This document shows positions 16,770 through 25,723 of a stretch of 64,000 bases of DNA, piece by piece. The notes under the pieces are model-generated. The model had not been told where the DNA came from and made no database searches. It saw nothing but the letters and a program-made list of their open reading frames with translations. The translations under genes were made by a program, and so were the position numbers. The first letter of the stretch is position 1, and the number at the start of each line of letters is the position of its first letter. The DNA is taken from assembly GCF_020886695.1 (NCBI RefSeq), contig NZ_AP024485.1:815001-879000 (forward strand), read 5' to 3'. The DNA comes from Pseudodesulfovibrio sediminis (lineage in GTDB: Bacteria; Desulfobacterota; Desulfovibrionia; Desulfovibrionales; Desulfovibrionaceae).

Positions 16770-17687
16770 ATGAGAACCCGCTGGCAACGATTCAAAGATT
16801 CATACATGCTCTACAGCTTCCTCCGGGACCCTGTGGCCGTGACCTGCTTCGCCATCCTGGCCGTACTGGTCTTTTCCGCATTTGCCGCGCCCATCATAGC
16901 GCCGCACGATCCGTACAACTCGACGACCATCGACATCATGAACGCCCAGGCCCCGCCGGTTTGGAGTGACAACGGCACCACCGAATTCCTGCTCGGCACG
17001 GATGCCCAGGGGCGCGACATGCTCTCCACCATGCTCTACGGCATGCGCGTGTCTCTTATCATCGGTGTAGGCGCGGTCTGTCTCCAGGCATTCCTCGGCA
17101 TCGTCGTGGGACTGCTCTCGGGCTACATGCCGCGACTGGACAACATCCTCATGCGCATCGCTGACGTACAGCTCTCATTCTCAACATATATGGTCGCCAT
17201 CTTTATCGGCGCCATCATACAGACCGCGTTCGGCGTGGCCGGATACGACAAGGTGGCCGTGCCATTGATCATCGTCATCATCGGTCTGGCCGAATGGCCG
17301 CAGTACGCCCGTACCGTTCGTGCCTCTGTTCTGGCCGAGCGCAAAAAGGAATACGTCGAAGCGGCTCGCGTCATCGGCCTGTCCAAGACGCGCATCATGT
17401 GGCGACACATCCTGCCCAACACGCTGTCGCCGGTTCTGGTCATCTCCACGGTGCAGGTGGCCAACGCCATCATGAGTGAGGCCGCCCTCTCCTTCCTGGG
17501 ACTGGGCATGCCCGTGACCAAGCCGTCGCTCGGGTCGCTGATCACCGCCGGTTTCGAGTACATCTTCTCCGGCTCCTGGTGGATCACCATCTTCCCCGGC
17601 ATCCTGCTCGTCACTCTGATCCTGGTCATCAACCTGCTTGGCGACTGGGTCCGTGATTTCCTCAACCCCAAACTCTACAAGGGGTAA
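16770..17687 (+). CDS. ABC peptide transporter permease, DppC type
   Basis: 305 residues, with a short cytosolic N-terminus and then six helices. A periplasmic NGTTEFLLGTDAQGRDMLST segment is typical of DppC/OppC (LGTDxxGRDxxS). The coupling loop is EYVEAARVIGLSKTRIMWRH. GGGAGG lies ahead of the ATG, within the dppB-like 3' end. It is the second channel subunit and works with the 15791-16768 product. Confidence 0.93.
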   Translation: MRTRWQRFKDSYMLYSFLRDPVAVTCFAILAVLVFSAFAAPIIAPHDPYNSTTIDIMNAQAPPVWSDNGTTEFLLGTDAQGRDMLSTMLYGMRVSLIIGVGAVCLQAFLGIVVGLLSGYMPRLDNILMRIADVQLSFSTYMVAIFIGAIIQTAFGVAGYDKVAVPLIIVIIGLAEWPQYARTVRASVLAERKKEYVEAARVIGLSKTRIMWRHILPNTLSPVLVISTVQVANAIMSEAALSFLGLGMPVTKPSLGSLITAGFEYIFSGSWWITIFPGILLVTLILVINLLGDWVRDFLNPKLYKG

Positions 17688-17690
17688 GTC

Positions 17691-18662
17691 ATGGAAAAAC
17701 TTATCGACATAAAAAATCTGCGGGTGGACTTCGAGCTGCGTTCCGGTACTGTCCGGGCCGTGCGCGACGTCAGCCTGACCATCAATAAAGGCGAACGCCT
17801 CGGTATCGTGGGCGAATCCGGAGCCGGTAAATCCGTACTCGGCTTTTCGCTCATCAACCTCATCTCCAAGCCAGGAAAGATCACAGGCGGTGAAATCATC
17901 TTCGAGGGCAATGACATCTCCAAGTACAAATACGATGAGATGCGCAAGATCAGGGGTAACCATATCTCCATGATCTTCCAGGACCCCATGATGACGCTCA
18001 ACCCGGTGCTGACCATCGGCACCCAGATGAAAGAGACCATCCTGGCCCACATGGATGTCACGGACAAAGAAGCCGAAGAAATCTGTCTGGACAAACTGCG
18101 CAAGGTCTACATTCCGTCCCCGAAGAAGCGCCTCAAGCAGTACCCGCACGAATTCTCGGGCGGCATGCGCCAGCGTATCGTTATCGCCATCTCGCTGCTG
18201 ACCAGTCCCAAGCTGATCATCGCGGACGAACCGACAACCGCGCTTGACGTGACCATCCAGGCCGAGATCATGGACCTGCTGCTGGAGTTGTGCGAGACCG
18301 AAAACATGGGGCTTATCCTCATCACACACGATCTCGCCGTTGTTTCCGAAGTCACCCAACGCATTGCCGTGCTCTACGCAGGCAAGGTCGTGGAACTCGG
18401 CGCTGCGGACCAGATCATCTCCAACCCGCAACATCCGTATACGCAGGGGCTCATCGCTGCCCTGCCACAGATGGCGGGCGGAGCAAATCGGCTGAACCAG
18501 ATTCCAGGCATGATGCCGTCGCTCAAGGAGATGCCCAAAGGATGTCCTTTCGAGCCGCGCTGCACGGAAAAGCTGAAAAAATGTATAACAGAGATTCCTG
18601 TTCTCACAGAACTTGAAAGCGGCACTCAGGTTGCCTGCTTCGCACGCGAAGGAGGCAAATAA
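17691..18662 (+). CDS. ABC peptide transporter ATPase, DppD type
   Basis: 323 residues. Walker A is GESGAGKSVLG, the signature is FSGGMRQR, Walker B is LIIADEPTTALDV, and the switch histidine is in ITHDLAVV. The C-terminal oligopeptide-transporter domain keeps the Cys pattern CPFEPRCTEKLKKC, which holds an Fe-S cluster in some relatives. AAGGGG precedes the start. It forms a heterodimeric motor with the next gene's product. Confidence 0.94.
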   Translation: MEKLIDIKNLRVDFELRSGTVRAVRDVSLTINKGERLGIVGESGAGKSVLGFSLINLISKPGKITGGEIIFEGNDISKYKYDEMRKIRGNHISMIFQDPMMTLNPVLTIGTQMKETILAHMDVTDKEAEEICLDKLRKVYIPSPKKRLKQYPHEFSGGMRQRIVIAISLLTSPKLIIADEPTTALDVTIQAEIMDLLLELCETENMGLILITHDLAVVSEVTQRIAVLYAGKVVELGAADQIISNPQHPYTQGLIAALPQMAGGANRLNQIPGMMPSLKEMPKGCPFEPRCTEKLKKCITEIPVLTELESGTQVACFAREGGK

Positions 18663-18664
18663 CC

Positions 18665-19678
18665 ATGACTTCGACTGCTCTTCTCGAAATCCGGGATATC
18701 GATAAACACTTCGACATCTCCGGTTCCATCATCGACCAGATTAAATTCACTGGCGGAAAAATCAGCCGTAAAAAGACAGTGGTCAAGGCTGTGAACAACG
18801 TCACTCTGAATGTCCAGCCGGGTGAAACGCTAAGCGTTGTCGGCGAATCCGGCTGTGGAAAATCCACCCTGGCACGCACAGTCATGGGTCTTTACCGTCC
18901 CAACAAGGGCGAGATTCACTACAGAGGTGCCCGCATAGACAACCTCAGCTCCAACCAGATGCTGCCATATCGCACCAAAATGCAGATGGTTTTTCAGGAC
19001 CCCTATGCGTCCCTGAATCCCCGCATGACGGTCAAACAGATACTTGAAGAACCGGTCCGTTTCCATAATCCGTCGCTTACCCGCGCCGAGATACAGGACA
19101 CCGTGGCCGATGTCATGCTGCAGGTGGGTGTTGATCCGGTCTGGGCAACCAACTATCCACACGAGTTCTCCGGCGGCCAACGGCAGCGTATCTCCATTGC
19201 CCGCGCTCTGGTTCTGGACCCGGAATTCATCGCCGCAGACGAACCCATCGCGGCTCTCGACGTGTCCATTCAGGCGCAGATACTCAACCTGCTCATGGAT
19301 GCACAGGAAAAACGCGGCCTGACATATCTGTTCATCTCCCACGACCTGAGCGTGGTCGAACACATTTCCACCCGTGTGGCGGTCATGTATCTCGGCTGTG
19401 TATGCGAGCTGGCCACCTCCAAAGAGCTATTCAACAATCCGCAGCACCCCTATACGCAGGCGTTGCTCTCGGCCATTCCCAAACTCGGCGGCTCTGCCGG
19501 TGGACACATGAAGCTCTCAGGCGATGTGCCCACCCCTATCAACCTGCCCACTGGCTGCGTCTTCCACGGACGTTGTCAATTCGCCAATGAACGCTGTACA
19601 AAGGAAATCCCGAAACAGCGCACATTGGAAACAGGCTCCATAGTGGCATGCCACGGGGTTGAAGAAGGCAGAATCTAG
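18665..19678 (+). CDS. ABC peptide transporter ATPase, DppF type
   Basis: 337 residues. Walker A is GESGCGKSTLA, the signature is FSGGQRQRIS, Walker B is FIAADEPIAALDVS, and the switch region is ISHDLSVV. The C-terminal Cys motif (CVFHGRCQFANERC) matches the DppF tail. There is a short insert after residue 20 (IIDQIKFTGGKISRKKTVVKA). It is the last gene of the importer operon, closed by a terminator at 19703. Confidence 0.94.
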   Translation: MTSTALLEIRDIDKHFDISGSIIDQIKFTGGKISRKKTVVKAVNNVTLNVQPGETLSVVGESGCGKSTLARTVMGLYRPNKGEIHYRGARIDNLSSNQMLPYRTKMQMVFQDPYASLNPRMTVKQILEEPVRFHNPSLTRAEIQDTVADVMLQVGVDPVWATNYPHEFSGGQRQRISIARALVLDPEFIAADEPIAALDVSIQAQILNLLMDAQEKRGLTYLFISHDLSVVEHISTRVAVMYLGCVCELATSKELFNNPQHPYTQALLSAIPKLGGSAGGHMKLSGDVPTPINLPTGCVFHGRCQFANERCTKEIPKQRTLETGSIVACHGVEEGRI

Positions 19679-19702
19679 CACTTCTCAATTCGACACAACA
19701 AC

Positions 19703-19733
19703 AAAAAAGCCGACCAAGTGGTCGGCTTTTTTT
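19703..19733. terminator. Bidirectional terminator
   Basis: AAAAAAGCCGACC/GGTCGGCTTTTTTT hairpin between the convergent ABC ATPase and CoA-disulfide reductase genes, with T runs on both strands. Confidence 0.93.
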
Positions 19734-19752
19734 AATGCTGAATAAGCGGTGT

Positions 19753-21462
19753 CTAAATATCGACGCCGTATTTCTTGATGGCAGCCATGCCGCCGTGAAT
19801 GTTGACCACATCCTTGATACCCTTTTCGTCGAGCATGATCTGTGCTTCGTAGGATCGTGCGCCGGTGTTACAGACAAGAACAACGGTCTTGTCTTCCGGG
19901 ATTTCCTTGATACGATTGTAGATCTCGCCCTGAGGGATGTTGTGCCAGTATTCAGGATTCTTCTCCAGAAACGGCTCAGCGTCAGGCAATTCACGACAAT
20001 CAACAAAGTAACACTGACCGGACTCGCGATTATCCCACAGCTCCTTGAAGCCATCGGGAGACACGCCTCGGTTGATATTGCGCAGGGCATTGTCGGCCAG
20101 ATTCGCCAAAGCGTTCAGGATATCCATGGCCGCGGCAAACGGCGGAGAATAGGCCAGCTCCATATTGGAGATATCTTCAACGACCGGATCGGACTTGAGT
20201 GCAGCGGCAACCGCATTGATGCGGCCCACCATGGCGTCTCCTGAAGAGCCAAAGCCCTGAACGCCGAGCACACGCCGCGTCCCCTTCTCAACCACCATTT
20301 CAAGCGTCATCAGATCCTTGGTGGGATAGAAATGCGCACGATCAAGCTGAATGAGCAGGACCGAGATCGCATCAAAACCGGCAGCCTTGGCAGCCTCAAG
20401 AGTCAGTCCTGTTCCGGCAAGGGAGGTCTCGAACATCTTGACGACAAAGGAGCCGACCACGCCGTCGAACTTGGAGTCACCACCGGCAAGGTTGTTACCG
20501 ATAATGCGCCCCTGGCGGTTGGCCATGGAACCGAGCGGCAGAAACGCGTCGCCCTTGGTGATGAGATTCTTGACGATACAGCAGTCACCGCCCGCGTAAA
20601 TGTCCGGGTCATTGGTACGCATGAATTCGTCGACATATACGCCGCCGCGTTCATGTACTTTCAGACCGGCATCCTTGGCAATGTCGGACATGGGCACGAC
20701 ACCTGCGGAAACAATCACCGCATCGGCATCCAGCGTCCGTTTGCTGGTGATGACACGAGTGACCTTGCCGTCTTCACCTTCGATGGACTTGACGGTCTCG
20801 CCGAAATAAAAGTCCACGCCGTTCTCTTCCATGTGCTTCTGGCCCATGGTAGCCAACACCGGGCTGACCAGGCGAGGCATGATCTGATCCGCGATCTCTA
20901 CGACAGAGGTTTCGACCCCCCACATGTCAGCGTAGGCTTCGGCCATTTCCAAGCCGATAAAGCCCGCGCCGATAATGACGGCCTTGCCGACGTCGCCCTT
21001 GGAGATGGACTCGCGGATGCGAATGGCATCGGCCGGGTTGCAGACATAGTTCACACCTTCCAGATCCTCACCGGGAAGACCGAGGTGGCGGGGAGAAGCC
21101 CCGGTCGCGATGACCAGCTTGTCATAGCTGATGGTTCCCTTCTCGCCGGTCTGGACGTTTTCGACTTCGACCAACTTCTTCTCGCGGTCAATACGAGTGG
21201 CTTTGGTCAGAATCTGAACATCAACACCCTTTACCTCTTTGAAGAACTTGGGATCACGGGTCATGTGAAATGTGGTCTGAGAGAGCTGCACAGCGTCAGA
21301 CACATCGCCCGAGACGTAATACGGAATTCCGCAGCCGCCATAGGAAATGAGCGAGCTTTGATCAATCATGGTCACAGTGGACCCTGGCTCCAGCCGTTTG
21401 AATCGACAAGCGGCCTTGGGCCCGAGGGCCACGCCGCCGATGACAACGATGTGTTGAGACAT
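19753..21462 (-). CDS. CoA-disulfide reductase-like flavoprotein fused to rhodanese
   Basis: 569 residues. Residues 1-450 form a class III pyridine nucleotide-disulfide oxidoreductase: FAD motif GGVALGPKAA, single redox cysteine Cys44 in SYGGCGIPYY, NAD(P)-binding GAGFIGLEMAEA, and FAD motif YAGGDCC. From about 465 a rhodanese domain follows, with Cys531 in VLVCNTGARS. This architecture matches CoA-disulfide reductase-rhodanese proteins, which reduce CoA disulfides or per/polysulfides with NAD(P)H in the cytoplasm. In a sulfur-metabolising anaerobe, polysulfide or CoA-persulfide reduction is likely. The gene is monocistronic with a TAGGAT site upstream. Confidence 0.87.
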   Translation of the reverse strand: MSQHIVVIGGVALGPKAACRFKRLEPGSTVTMIDQSSLISYGGCGIPYYVSGDVSDAVQLSQTTFHMTRDPKFFKEVKGVDVQILTKATRIDREKKLVEVENVQTGEKGTISYDKLVIATGASPRHLGLPGEDLEGVNYVCNPADAIRIRESISKGDVGKAVIIGAGFIGLEMAEAYADMWGVETSVVEIADQIMPRLVSPVLATMGQKHMEENGVDFYFGETVKSIEGEDGKVTRVITSKRTLDADAVIVSAGVVPMSDIAKDAGLKVHERGGVYVDEFMRTNDPDIYAGGDCCIVKNLITKGDAFLPLGSMANRQGRIIGNNLAGGDSKFDGVVGSFVVKMFETSLAGTGLTLEAAKAAGFDAISVLLIQLDRAHFYPTKDLMTLEMVVEKGTRRVLGVQGFGSSGDAMVGRINAVAAALKSDPVVEDISNMELAYSPPFAAAMDILNALANLADNALRNINRGVSPDGFKELWDNRESGQCYFVDCRELPDAEPFLEKNPEYWHNIPQGEIYNRIKEIPEDKTVVLVCNTGARSYEAQIMLDEKGIKDVVNIHGGMAAIKKYGVDI

Positions 21463-21513
21463 TTATAAATCCTACATATCTTTATTTCTGCCCGTCCCTC
21501 ACGGTCAGAAATG

Positions 21514-22689
21514 TTATTCCAAAAACGAATTGATGCTTTTGCCAAGTCGCTTGATGCCTTCTTCAATCCGGGCTTCATCAGAATTGGAGAAGTTGAGCCG
21601 GAGCGTATTTTCACCGGAATCATCAGTATAGAAGGGACGTCCGGGAACAAAGGCGACCTTGTCCTTGATGGCCAGATCAAAAAGATCCATGGACGAGAAA
21701 CCCTCGGGCATGGTGGCCCACAGGAACATACCGCCTTCAGGCTTGGTAATGCTCACGGAATCAGGGAAATATGTATTGATCATCTCAACCATACATTCAC
21801 GCTGACGGCCATAACGATCCTTGATCAGGGCAACATGGGATTCGATGTCATTGCTCTCCATATACCGGCGCATAATCGCCTGAGCCACTGTGGAGGTGTG
21901 CAGGTCGGATGCCTGTTTGGCAATGACCAGCTTATCGTAGATTTCCTTTTCGGCAACGACCCAACCGATACGGAAGCCGGGAGCTGCGATCTTGGAAAAC
22001 GACCCGCAAAGAATACCGGGAGTCTTGCAGAAGGAATACACACTCGGCAGATCCTCGCCCAGAAAGCGAAGTTCTCCATATGGATCATCCTCTACAAACA
22101 AGACACCATAGCGATCGGTCAATTCGGCGACAGCCTTGCGCTTCTCAAGCGAGTAACTCACTCCCGAGGGGTTCTGGAAGTTCGGAACGGCATAGAAACA
22201 CTTGGCTCCATCCTTGAATGCAGCCTCCAACTCTTCCAGGTTCGGACCATCGTCCTCCAGAGAGACAGTAACGAATTCCGGCTCAAAGATGGAAAAGGCC
22301 TGGATGGCACCAAGATAACCGGGCCGCTCAATGACGACCTTGTCACCTTTATCCAGAAAGACCTTGGCGCAAATATCCAGAATCTGCTGGGAACCGGTGG
22401 TCACCAGAATGGAATCCGGGTCAATGGTCAGCCCACGGCCTTCATAGCGCTTGGCAATGATGGCCCGCAATCCGGCATCCCCCTCTGTTGTCGAATACTG
22501 CAATGCAGAAGCGCCAATTTCAGCAAAAACTTCACGTGAAGCGATGTCCATGGCCTTGACTGGGAACAGTTCCGGGTTGGGCAACCCGCCTGCAAATGAA
22601 ATGATTTCTGAATCGGCGGTGACTTTAAGAATCTCCCGGATAAATGAACGGTGCACCGTACCCATTCTCCGGGCAAATTTATTTGGCAT
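21514..22689 (-). CDS. PLP-dependent aminotransferase (class I/II, LysN-like)
   Basis: 391 residues. It begins NKFARRMGTVHRSFIREIL and has the family core: FAGGLPNPELFP, TTGSQQ, the cofactor-aspartate region VEDDPYGELRF, and the Schiff-base lysine Lys233 in GSFSKIAAPGFRIGW. This is the fold-type I subgroup containing 2-aminoadipate and broad-range aminotransferases (LysN-like), also shared with MocR regulators, but no GntR domain is present. AAAGGAG precedes ATG 22689. A strong terminator and its own promoter lie upstream, so the gene may be attenuated. The substrate is not determined. Confidence 0.88.
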   Translation of the reverse strand: MPNKFARRMGTVHRSFIREILKVTADSEIISFAGGLPNPELFPVKAMDIASREVFAEIGASALQYSTTEGDAGLRAIIAKRYEGRGLTIDPDSILVTTGSQQILDICAKVFLDKGDKVVIERPGYLGAIQAFSIFEPEFVTVSLEDDGPNLEELEAAFKDGAKCFYAVPNFQNPSGVSYSLEKRKAVAELTDRYGVLFVEDDPYGELRFLGEDLPSVYSFCKTPGILCGSFSKIAAPGFRIGWVVAEKEIYDKLVIAKQASDLHTSTVAQAIMRRYMESNDIESHVALIKDRYGRQRECMVEMINTYFPDSVSITKPEGGMFLWATMPEGFSSMDLFDLAIKDKVAFVPGRPFYTDDSGENTLRLNFSNSDEARIEEGIKRLGKSINSFLE

Positions 22690-22796
22690 TATATGCTCCT
22701 TTCAACGAGGAGAAATACTCTTAAAACAGCCGAGTTGCAAGGGAGATCAGTGGAAAGAGGTGCACCAAACCTCATTCCTTATACATCTTTTACCCC

Positions 22797-22831
22797 AAAT
22801 AAAAAGAAGAGCCGACCCAGTGTCGGCCCTT
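22797..22831 (-). terminator. Intrinsic terminator in the aminotransferase leader (possible attenuator)
   Basis: On the minus strand GAAGGGCCGAC-ACTGG-GTCGGCTCTTC forms an 11-bp stem (one G-U pair) followed by TTTTTATTT. It sits about 110 bases upstream of the aminotransferase start and 90-125 bases downstream of a good promoter. No full gene precedes it on this strand. Confidence 0.75.
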
Positions 22832-22928
22832 CGGGGCAAGAAGAGGAGAATGCATGTCAATGTGTGAGTGAATAATGACAACTGAAAAAGCGTCATACTT
22901 GTTCAGACACATTCCATCACGCACAATA

Positions 22929-22956
22929 ACAATAACAATTATTATTGCCATGTCAA
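22929..22956 (-). promoter_or_regulatory. Candidate promoter for the aminotransferase leader
   Basis: Minus-strand TTGACA (complement of 22951-22956), a 16-base spacer and TATTGT (complement of 22929-22934). A near-palindrome at 22931-22946 (AATAACAATTATTATT, 7 of 8 positions symmetric) overlaps the -10 and spacer and could be an operator. Confidence 0.55.
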
Positions 22957-23022
22957 TAGATCAGGAGCGCATATCACCACCCAAAGGCGCAGTGAGAGAA
23001 AAAAATCCGGCACAACAATTGC

Positions 23023-23052
23023 TTGACAAGTGTTTGATTTCATTACTATTTT
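23023..23052 (+). promoter_or_regulatory. Candidate promoter for the family 3 binding protein
   Basis: TTGACA (23023-23028), an 18-base spacer and TATTTT (23047-23052). The start would be near 23059, leaving only about 10 bases before ATG 23069. Confidence 0.5.
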
Positions 23053-23068
23053 AACTGAAGAAAAAATC

Positions 23069-23833
23069 ATGACACATATCAAACTATCTATTTCTTCCTT
23101 TATCGCTCTGTTATTACTCACAGTTTCTCCTTCCCACGCAGGAACATTCAAGATCATGACAGCACCCTATCCGCCCTATACCGTCAGCAATGGCCTGAAG
23201 GTAAAGGGATTATCTGTGACCGCGCTGGTCACTTTGATGGAAATGTGCGGTACACCGATTGATCAGAAGAAAATCAAACTGACCCCGTGGGCCTACGCCT
23301 ATGAATGCGCGGCAAGAGAGCCAGGGCAAATCCTGCTCAATGCACAACGCGACTCGACAACGGAACGGTTGTATAAATGGGTTGGCCCTGTGTTGAACAC
23401 ACAGGTGGTTCTTATCGGTCGGAAAAAGGACAAGCTCTTCATCCCCACCAAGGCACACCTCAAGAATTACCGTATTGCCAGTGTGCGCTGGAGCCGCCCG
23501 GAAAAGACATTGCTCGCCGGTGGTATGCACCCTGAGGACCTGAAGCGCAGCGCGTCCCACGTTCAGGCATTGCGCCAGCTCGACCGGGGTGAAGTCGATC
23601 TGTTTGCCTACACGGCAAAAGGTGCCCCCTATCTCATGGCCGGTCTGGGCATGCAGGAAAAGGACTACATCATCTATTACACTTTTGAAGACGAGCCACT
23701 CTATTTTGCCTTCAGTAAAGATACGGACGACAAACTCATCCACCGCCTGAACATGACATTAAAAGAATTGAAGGCGACTGGACGAGACGGAACAAGTCAG
23801 TTCGAAAAGATATTAGGATCGCAAATACACTAA
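23069..23833 (+). CDS. Periplasmic substrate-binding protein, family 3
   Basis: 254 residues from ATG 23069. The signal peptide (KLSISSFIALLLLTVSPSHA) is cleaved before GTFKIM. The mature protein follows the amino-acid-type family 3 fold: FKIMTAPYPPYTVSNG, WAYAYECAAREPGQILLNAQRD (key part AYECAAREPGQ), and a C-terminal lobe ending in a helix. No permease or ATPase gene is adjacent, so it may serve a distant transporter or act as a sensor-type periplasmic protein. An upstream in-frame ATG at 23030 overlaps the promoter and is rejected. Confidence 0.83.
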   Translation: MTHIKLSISSFIALLLLTVSPSHAGTFKIMTAPYPPYTVSNGLKVKGLSVTALVTLMEMCGTPIDQKKIKLTPWAYAYECAAREPGQILLNAQRDSTTERLYKWVGPVLNTQVVLIGRKKDKLFIPTKAHLKNYRIASVRWSRPEKTLLAGGMHPEDLKRSASHVQALRQLDRGEVDLFAYTAKGAPYLMAGLGMQEKDYIIYYTFEDEPLYFAFSKDTDDKLIHRLNMTLKELKATGRDGTSQFEKILGSQIH

Positions 23834-23846
23834 GTATCAAACAAAT

Positions 23847-23876
23847 AAAAAAAGGGGCCTAATGGCCCCTTTTGAT
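23847..23876. terminator. Bidirectional terminator
   Basis: AAAAGGGGCC/GGCCCCTTTT stem with a four-base loop and A- and T-rich flanks, between convergent genes. Confidence 0.92.
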
Positions 23877-24046
23877 TATTCTTTATCCGGCGACCAGTTG
23901 GGGTCGCGATATTTATCAGGATTGTACAATCGCCAATCGGAACCGTCATCATACTTCTCATCCGCACCGGGATAAGGAGTATAAATCTTCTCGTCCTTCT
24001 TGTCTTCCTTGCAACATTCAATATTTTCAAAGTATGAATTTTCCAT
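23876..24046 (-). CDS. Small acidic protein of unknown function (56 aa)
   Basis: 56 residues from ATG 24046, with AGAGG six bases upstream. The protein is very acidic, rich in Asp, Glu, Tyr and Pro (YTPYPGADEKYDDGSDWRLY), with an adjacent Cys pair near the N-terminus (ECCKEDKK). It has no membrane segment. Support for it being real is the good ribosome-binding site, and a shared terminator immediately after the stop. I do not recognise a family. A longer frame from 24088 lacks a good site. Confidence 0.5.
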   Translation of the reverse strand: MENSYFENIECCKEDKKDEKIYTPYPGADEKYDDGSDWRLYNPDKYRDPNWSPDKE

Positions 24047-24135
24047 ATCAAACCTCTGAGATTCTAAGCTATTAACCACATTGGACACAGTCCATATGGC
24101 AAGTGCTTACTGCACTCAGTTCCTGTCTGAACCAA

Positions 24136-24687
24136 TTATTCTTCTGTGTCAAGCTTCGGTTTGACGTATAATTCACCACCATGACAATCATTGATTACCA
24201 GCAGTGGAAAGTCTTTGACGGTCATGGCGCGGATGGCTTCAGGCCCCAATTCTTCAAATGCGATCACTTCGGATTCAACGATGGAATTTGATAACAAGGC
24301 CCCTGCTCCGCCAGTGGCGCCAAAGTACACGCCTTTGTGGTCCTGCATGGCTGCTTTGACCTCATCGGAGCGCTTGCCCTTACCGATACTCGCCTTCATG
24401 CCGAGGGCGTGCAGTCGGGGCGCATAGGTATCCATGCGATAACTGGTGGTCGGCCCGGCAGAGCCGATGGGGCGGCCCGGAGGGGCCGGAGACGGCCCGA
24501 CATAGTAAATGGCGGAACCTTCCAGTTCAAAGGGCAGCTCCTTGCCGGCATCCAACAACTCAAAAAGCTTCTTGTGGGCAGCATCGCGTGCAGAGTGAAT
24601 GGTGCCTGTCAAAAACACGACGTCACCGGCATGCAACTGTTCCATGTCAGCATCAGTCAGGGGGGTATTCAATTTGAATTCAGCCAT
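24136..24687 (-). CDS. Fumarate hydratase class I, beta subunit
   Basis: 183 residues. It contains the C-terminal half of Fe-S fumarase/tartrate dehydratase: GDVVFLTGTIHSARDAAHK, YYVGPSPAPPGRPIGSAGPTTSYRMD (key part GPTTSYRMD) and FGATGGAGALL. It completes the active site with the alpha subunit encoded just upstream, hydrating fumarate to malate. Its ATG overlaps the alpha-subunit stop (TAATG), which implies translational coupling. It is the last gene downstream of FrdCAB. Confidence 0.95.
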   Translation of the reverse strand: MAEFKLNTPLTDADMEQLHAGDVVFLTGTIHSARDAAHKKLFELLDAGKELPFELEGSAIYYVGPSPAPPGRPIGSAGPTTSYRMDTYAPRLHALGMKASIGKGKRSDEVKAAMQDHKGVYFGATGGAGALLSNSIVESEVIAFEELGPEAIRAMTVKDFPLLVINDCHGGELYVKPKLDTEE

Positions 24688-25526
24688 TACAGTACGACCT
24701 CCTCATGACGCTGGGAATGACACTGAACATTGACCGCCAGAGGCAGGCTTGCCAGGTGGCACGGCTCCACGGTCATTTTCACGCCAAGCACGGTTGTCTT
24801 GCCACCCAACCCCATGGGACCGATACCCATATCATTGATAGCATCTTCCAGTTCCTTCTCCATGGCGGCCACTGCCGGATCAGGATGTGTATCATCCAAT
24901 TTGCGCAGCAGTGATTTCTTGGCGATCTTGGCCGCGTGTTCGAACGTGCCGCCGATGCCGATTCCGAGAATAGTGGGAGGACACGGATTCGGCCCCGCCT
25001 CTGCCACACGATTCAGGACAAACTTCTTGATGCCTTCCCAGCCCTGGGCCGGAGCAAGCATGGTGACACGAGACATGTTCTCAGCGCCGCCGCCCTTTGC
25101 CATGTAGGAGATCTTCAATTTGTCACCGGGGACCATGTCAAAATGCACTATGGCCGGAGTCCCGTCGCCGGTATTGGCCCGGGAGAAGGGATCACAAGCG
25201 GACTTGCGCAAAAAGCCTACATCATATCCCTTGCGAACACCCTCGTTAATCAGTTCACGCAGATTGCCGCCCACGACTTTACAGTCATCGCCCACTTCAA
25301 CATAAAAGACAGCCAAACCACAATCCTGACACAATGGCAGCTTGGTCTCCTGAGACAGATCGGCATTCTCCAGCAACTGTCTCAACACTTCCTTGGCAGA
25401 AGGAGATGTCTCCTCGGCCATGGCTTGTTCAAATTTATTGCGCACGTCCTGAGGAAGCTCCGTGTTGGCCTTCATACACATGGTGGCCACAGCTTCCACG
25501 ACATCCGCTGCCTGAATTTCTCTCAT
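24687..25526 (-). CDS. Fumarate hydratase class I, alpha subunit
   Basis: 279 residues. The three cysteines expected to hold the [4Fe-4S] cluster are visible in LCQDCGLAVF, PCPPTILGIGIGG and VEPCHLASLP. With the beta subunit it forms an oxygen-sensitive fumarase. The start follows GGAGG. It lies 240 bases downstream of frdB on the same strand, so fumarate made from malate can be passed to fumarate reductase, or the reverse when succinate is oxidised. Confidence 0.95.
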   Translation of the reverse strand: MREIQAADVVEAVATMCMKANTELPQDVRNKFEQAMAEETSPSAKEVLRQLLENADLSQETKLPLCQDCGLAVFYVEVGDDCKVVGGNLRELINEGVRKGYDVGFLRKSACDPFSRANTGDGTPAIVHFDMVPGDKLKISYMAKGGGAENMSRVTMLAPAQGWEGIKKFVLNRVAEAGPNPCPPTILGIGIGGTFEHAAKIAKKSLLRKLDDTHPDPAVAAMEKELEDAINDMGIGPMGLGGKTTVLGVKMTVEPCHLASLPLAVNVQCHSQRHEEVVL

Positions 25527-25723
25527 TTTTGTTGCCTCCGGCAGCTCAGGAACCTTTGGTGTAAGGAATTGAGCATCTCCAAATTTTTTTCGCGCCTTGG
25601 GCTAGGCCTGCCAGCGCGTGTTCATATTGCAATTTCCCGACAAGCACTCATTCAACGACCTGACCAACCGCCCCCTCCTGCCGTACAACAGCTACCCGCA
25701 ATCGGGGAACAAAGGGGATGCGG

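Larger units (their letters stand above)
22690..23068. other. Divergent regulatory region with leader, terminator and two promoters
   Basis: 379 bases between the aminotransferase and a periplasmic binding protein. They contain a minus-strand promoter (22929-22956), a strong minus-strand terminator (22797-22831), a 21-codon frame overlapping that terminator (22855-22790, no clear ribosome-binding site), and a plus-strand promoter (23023-23052). Confidence 0.6.
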
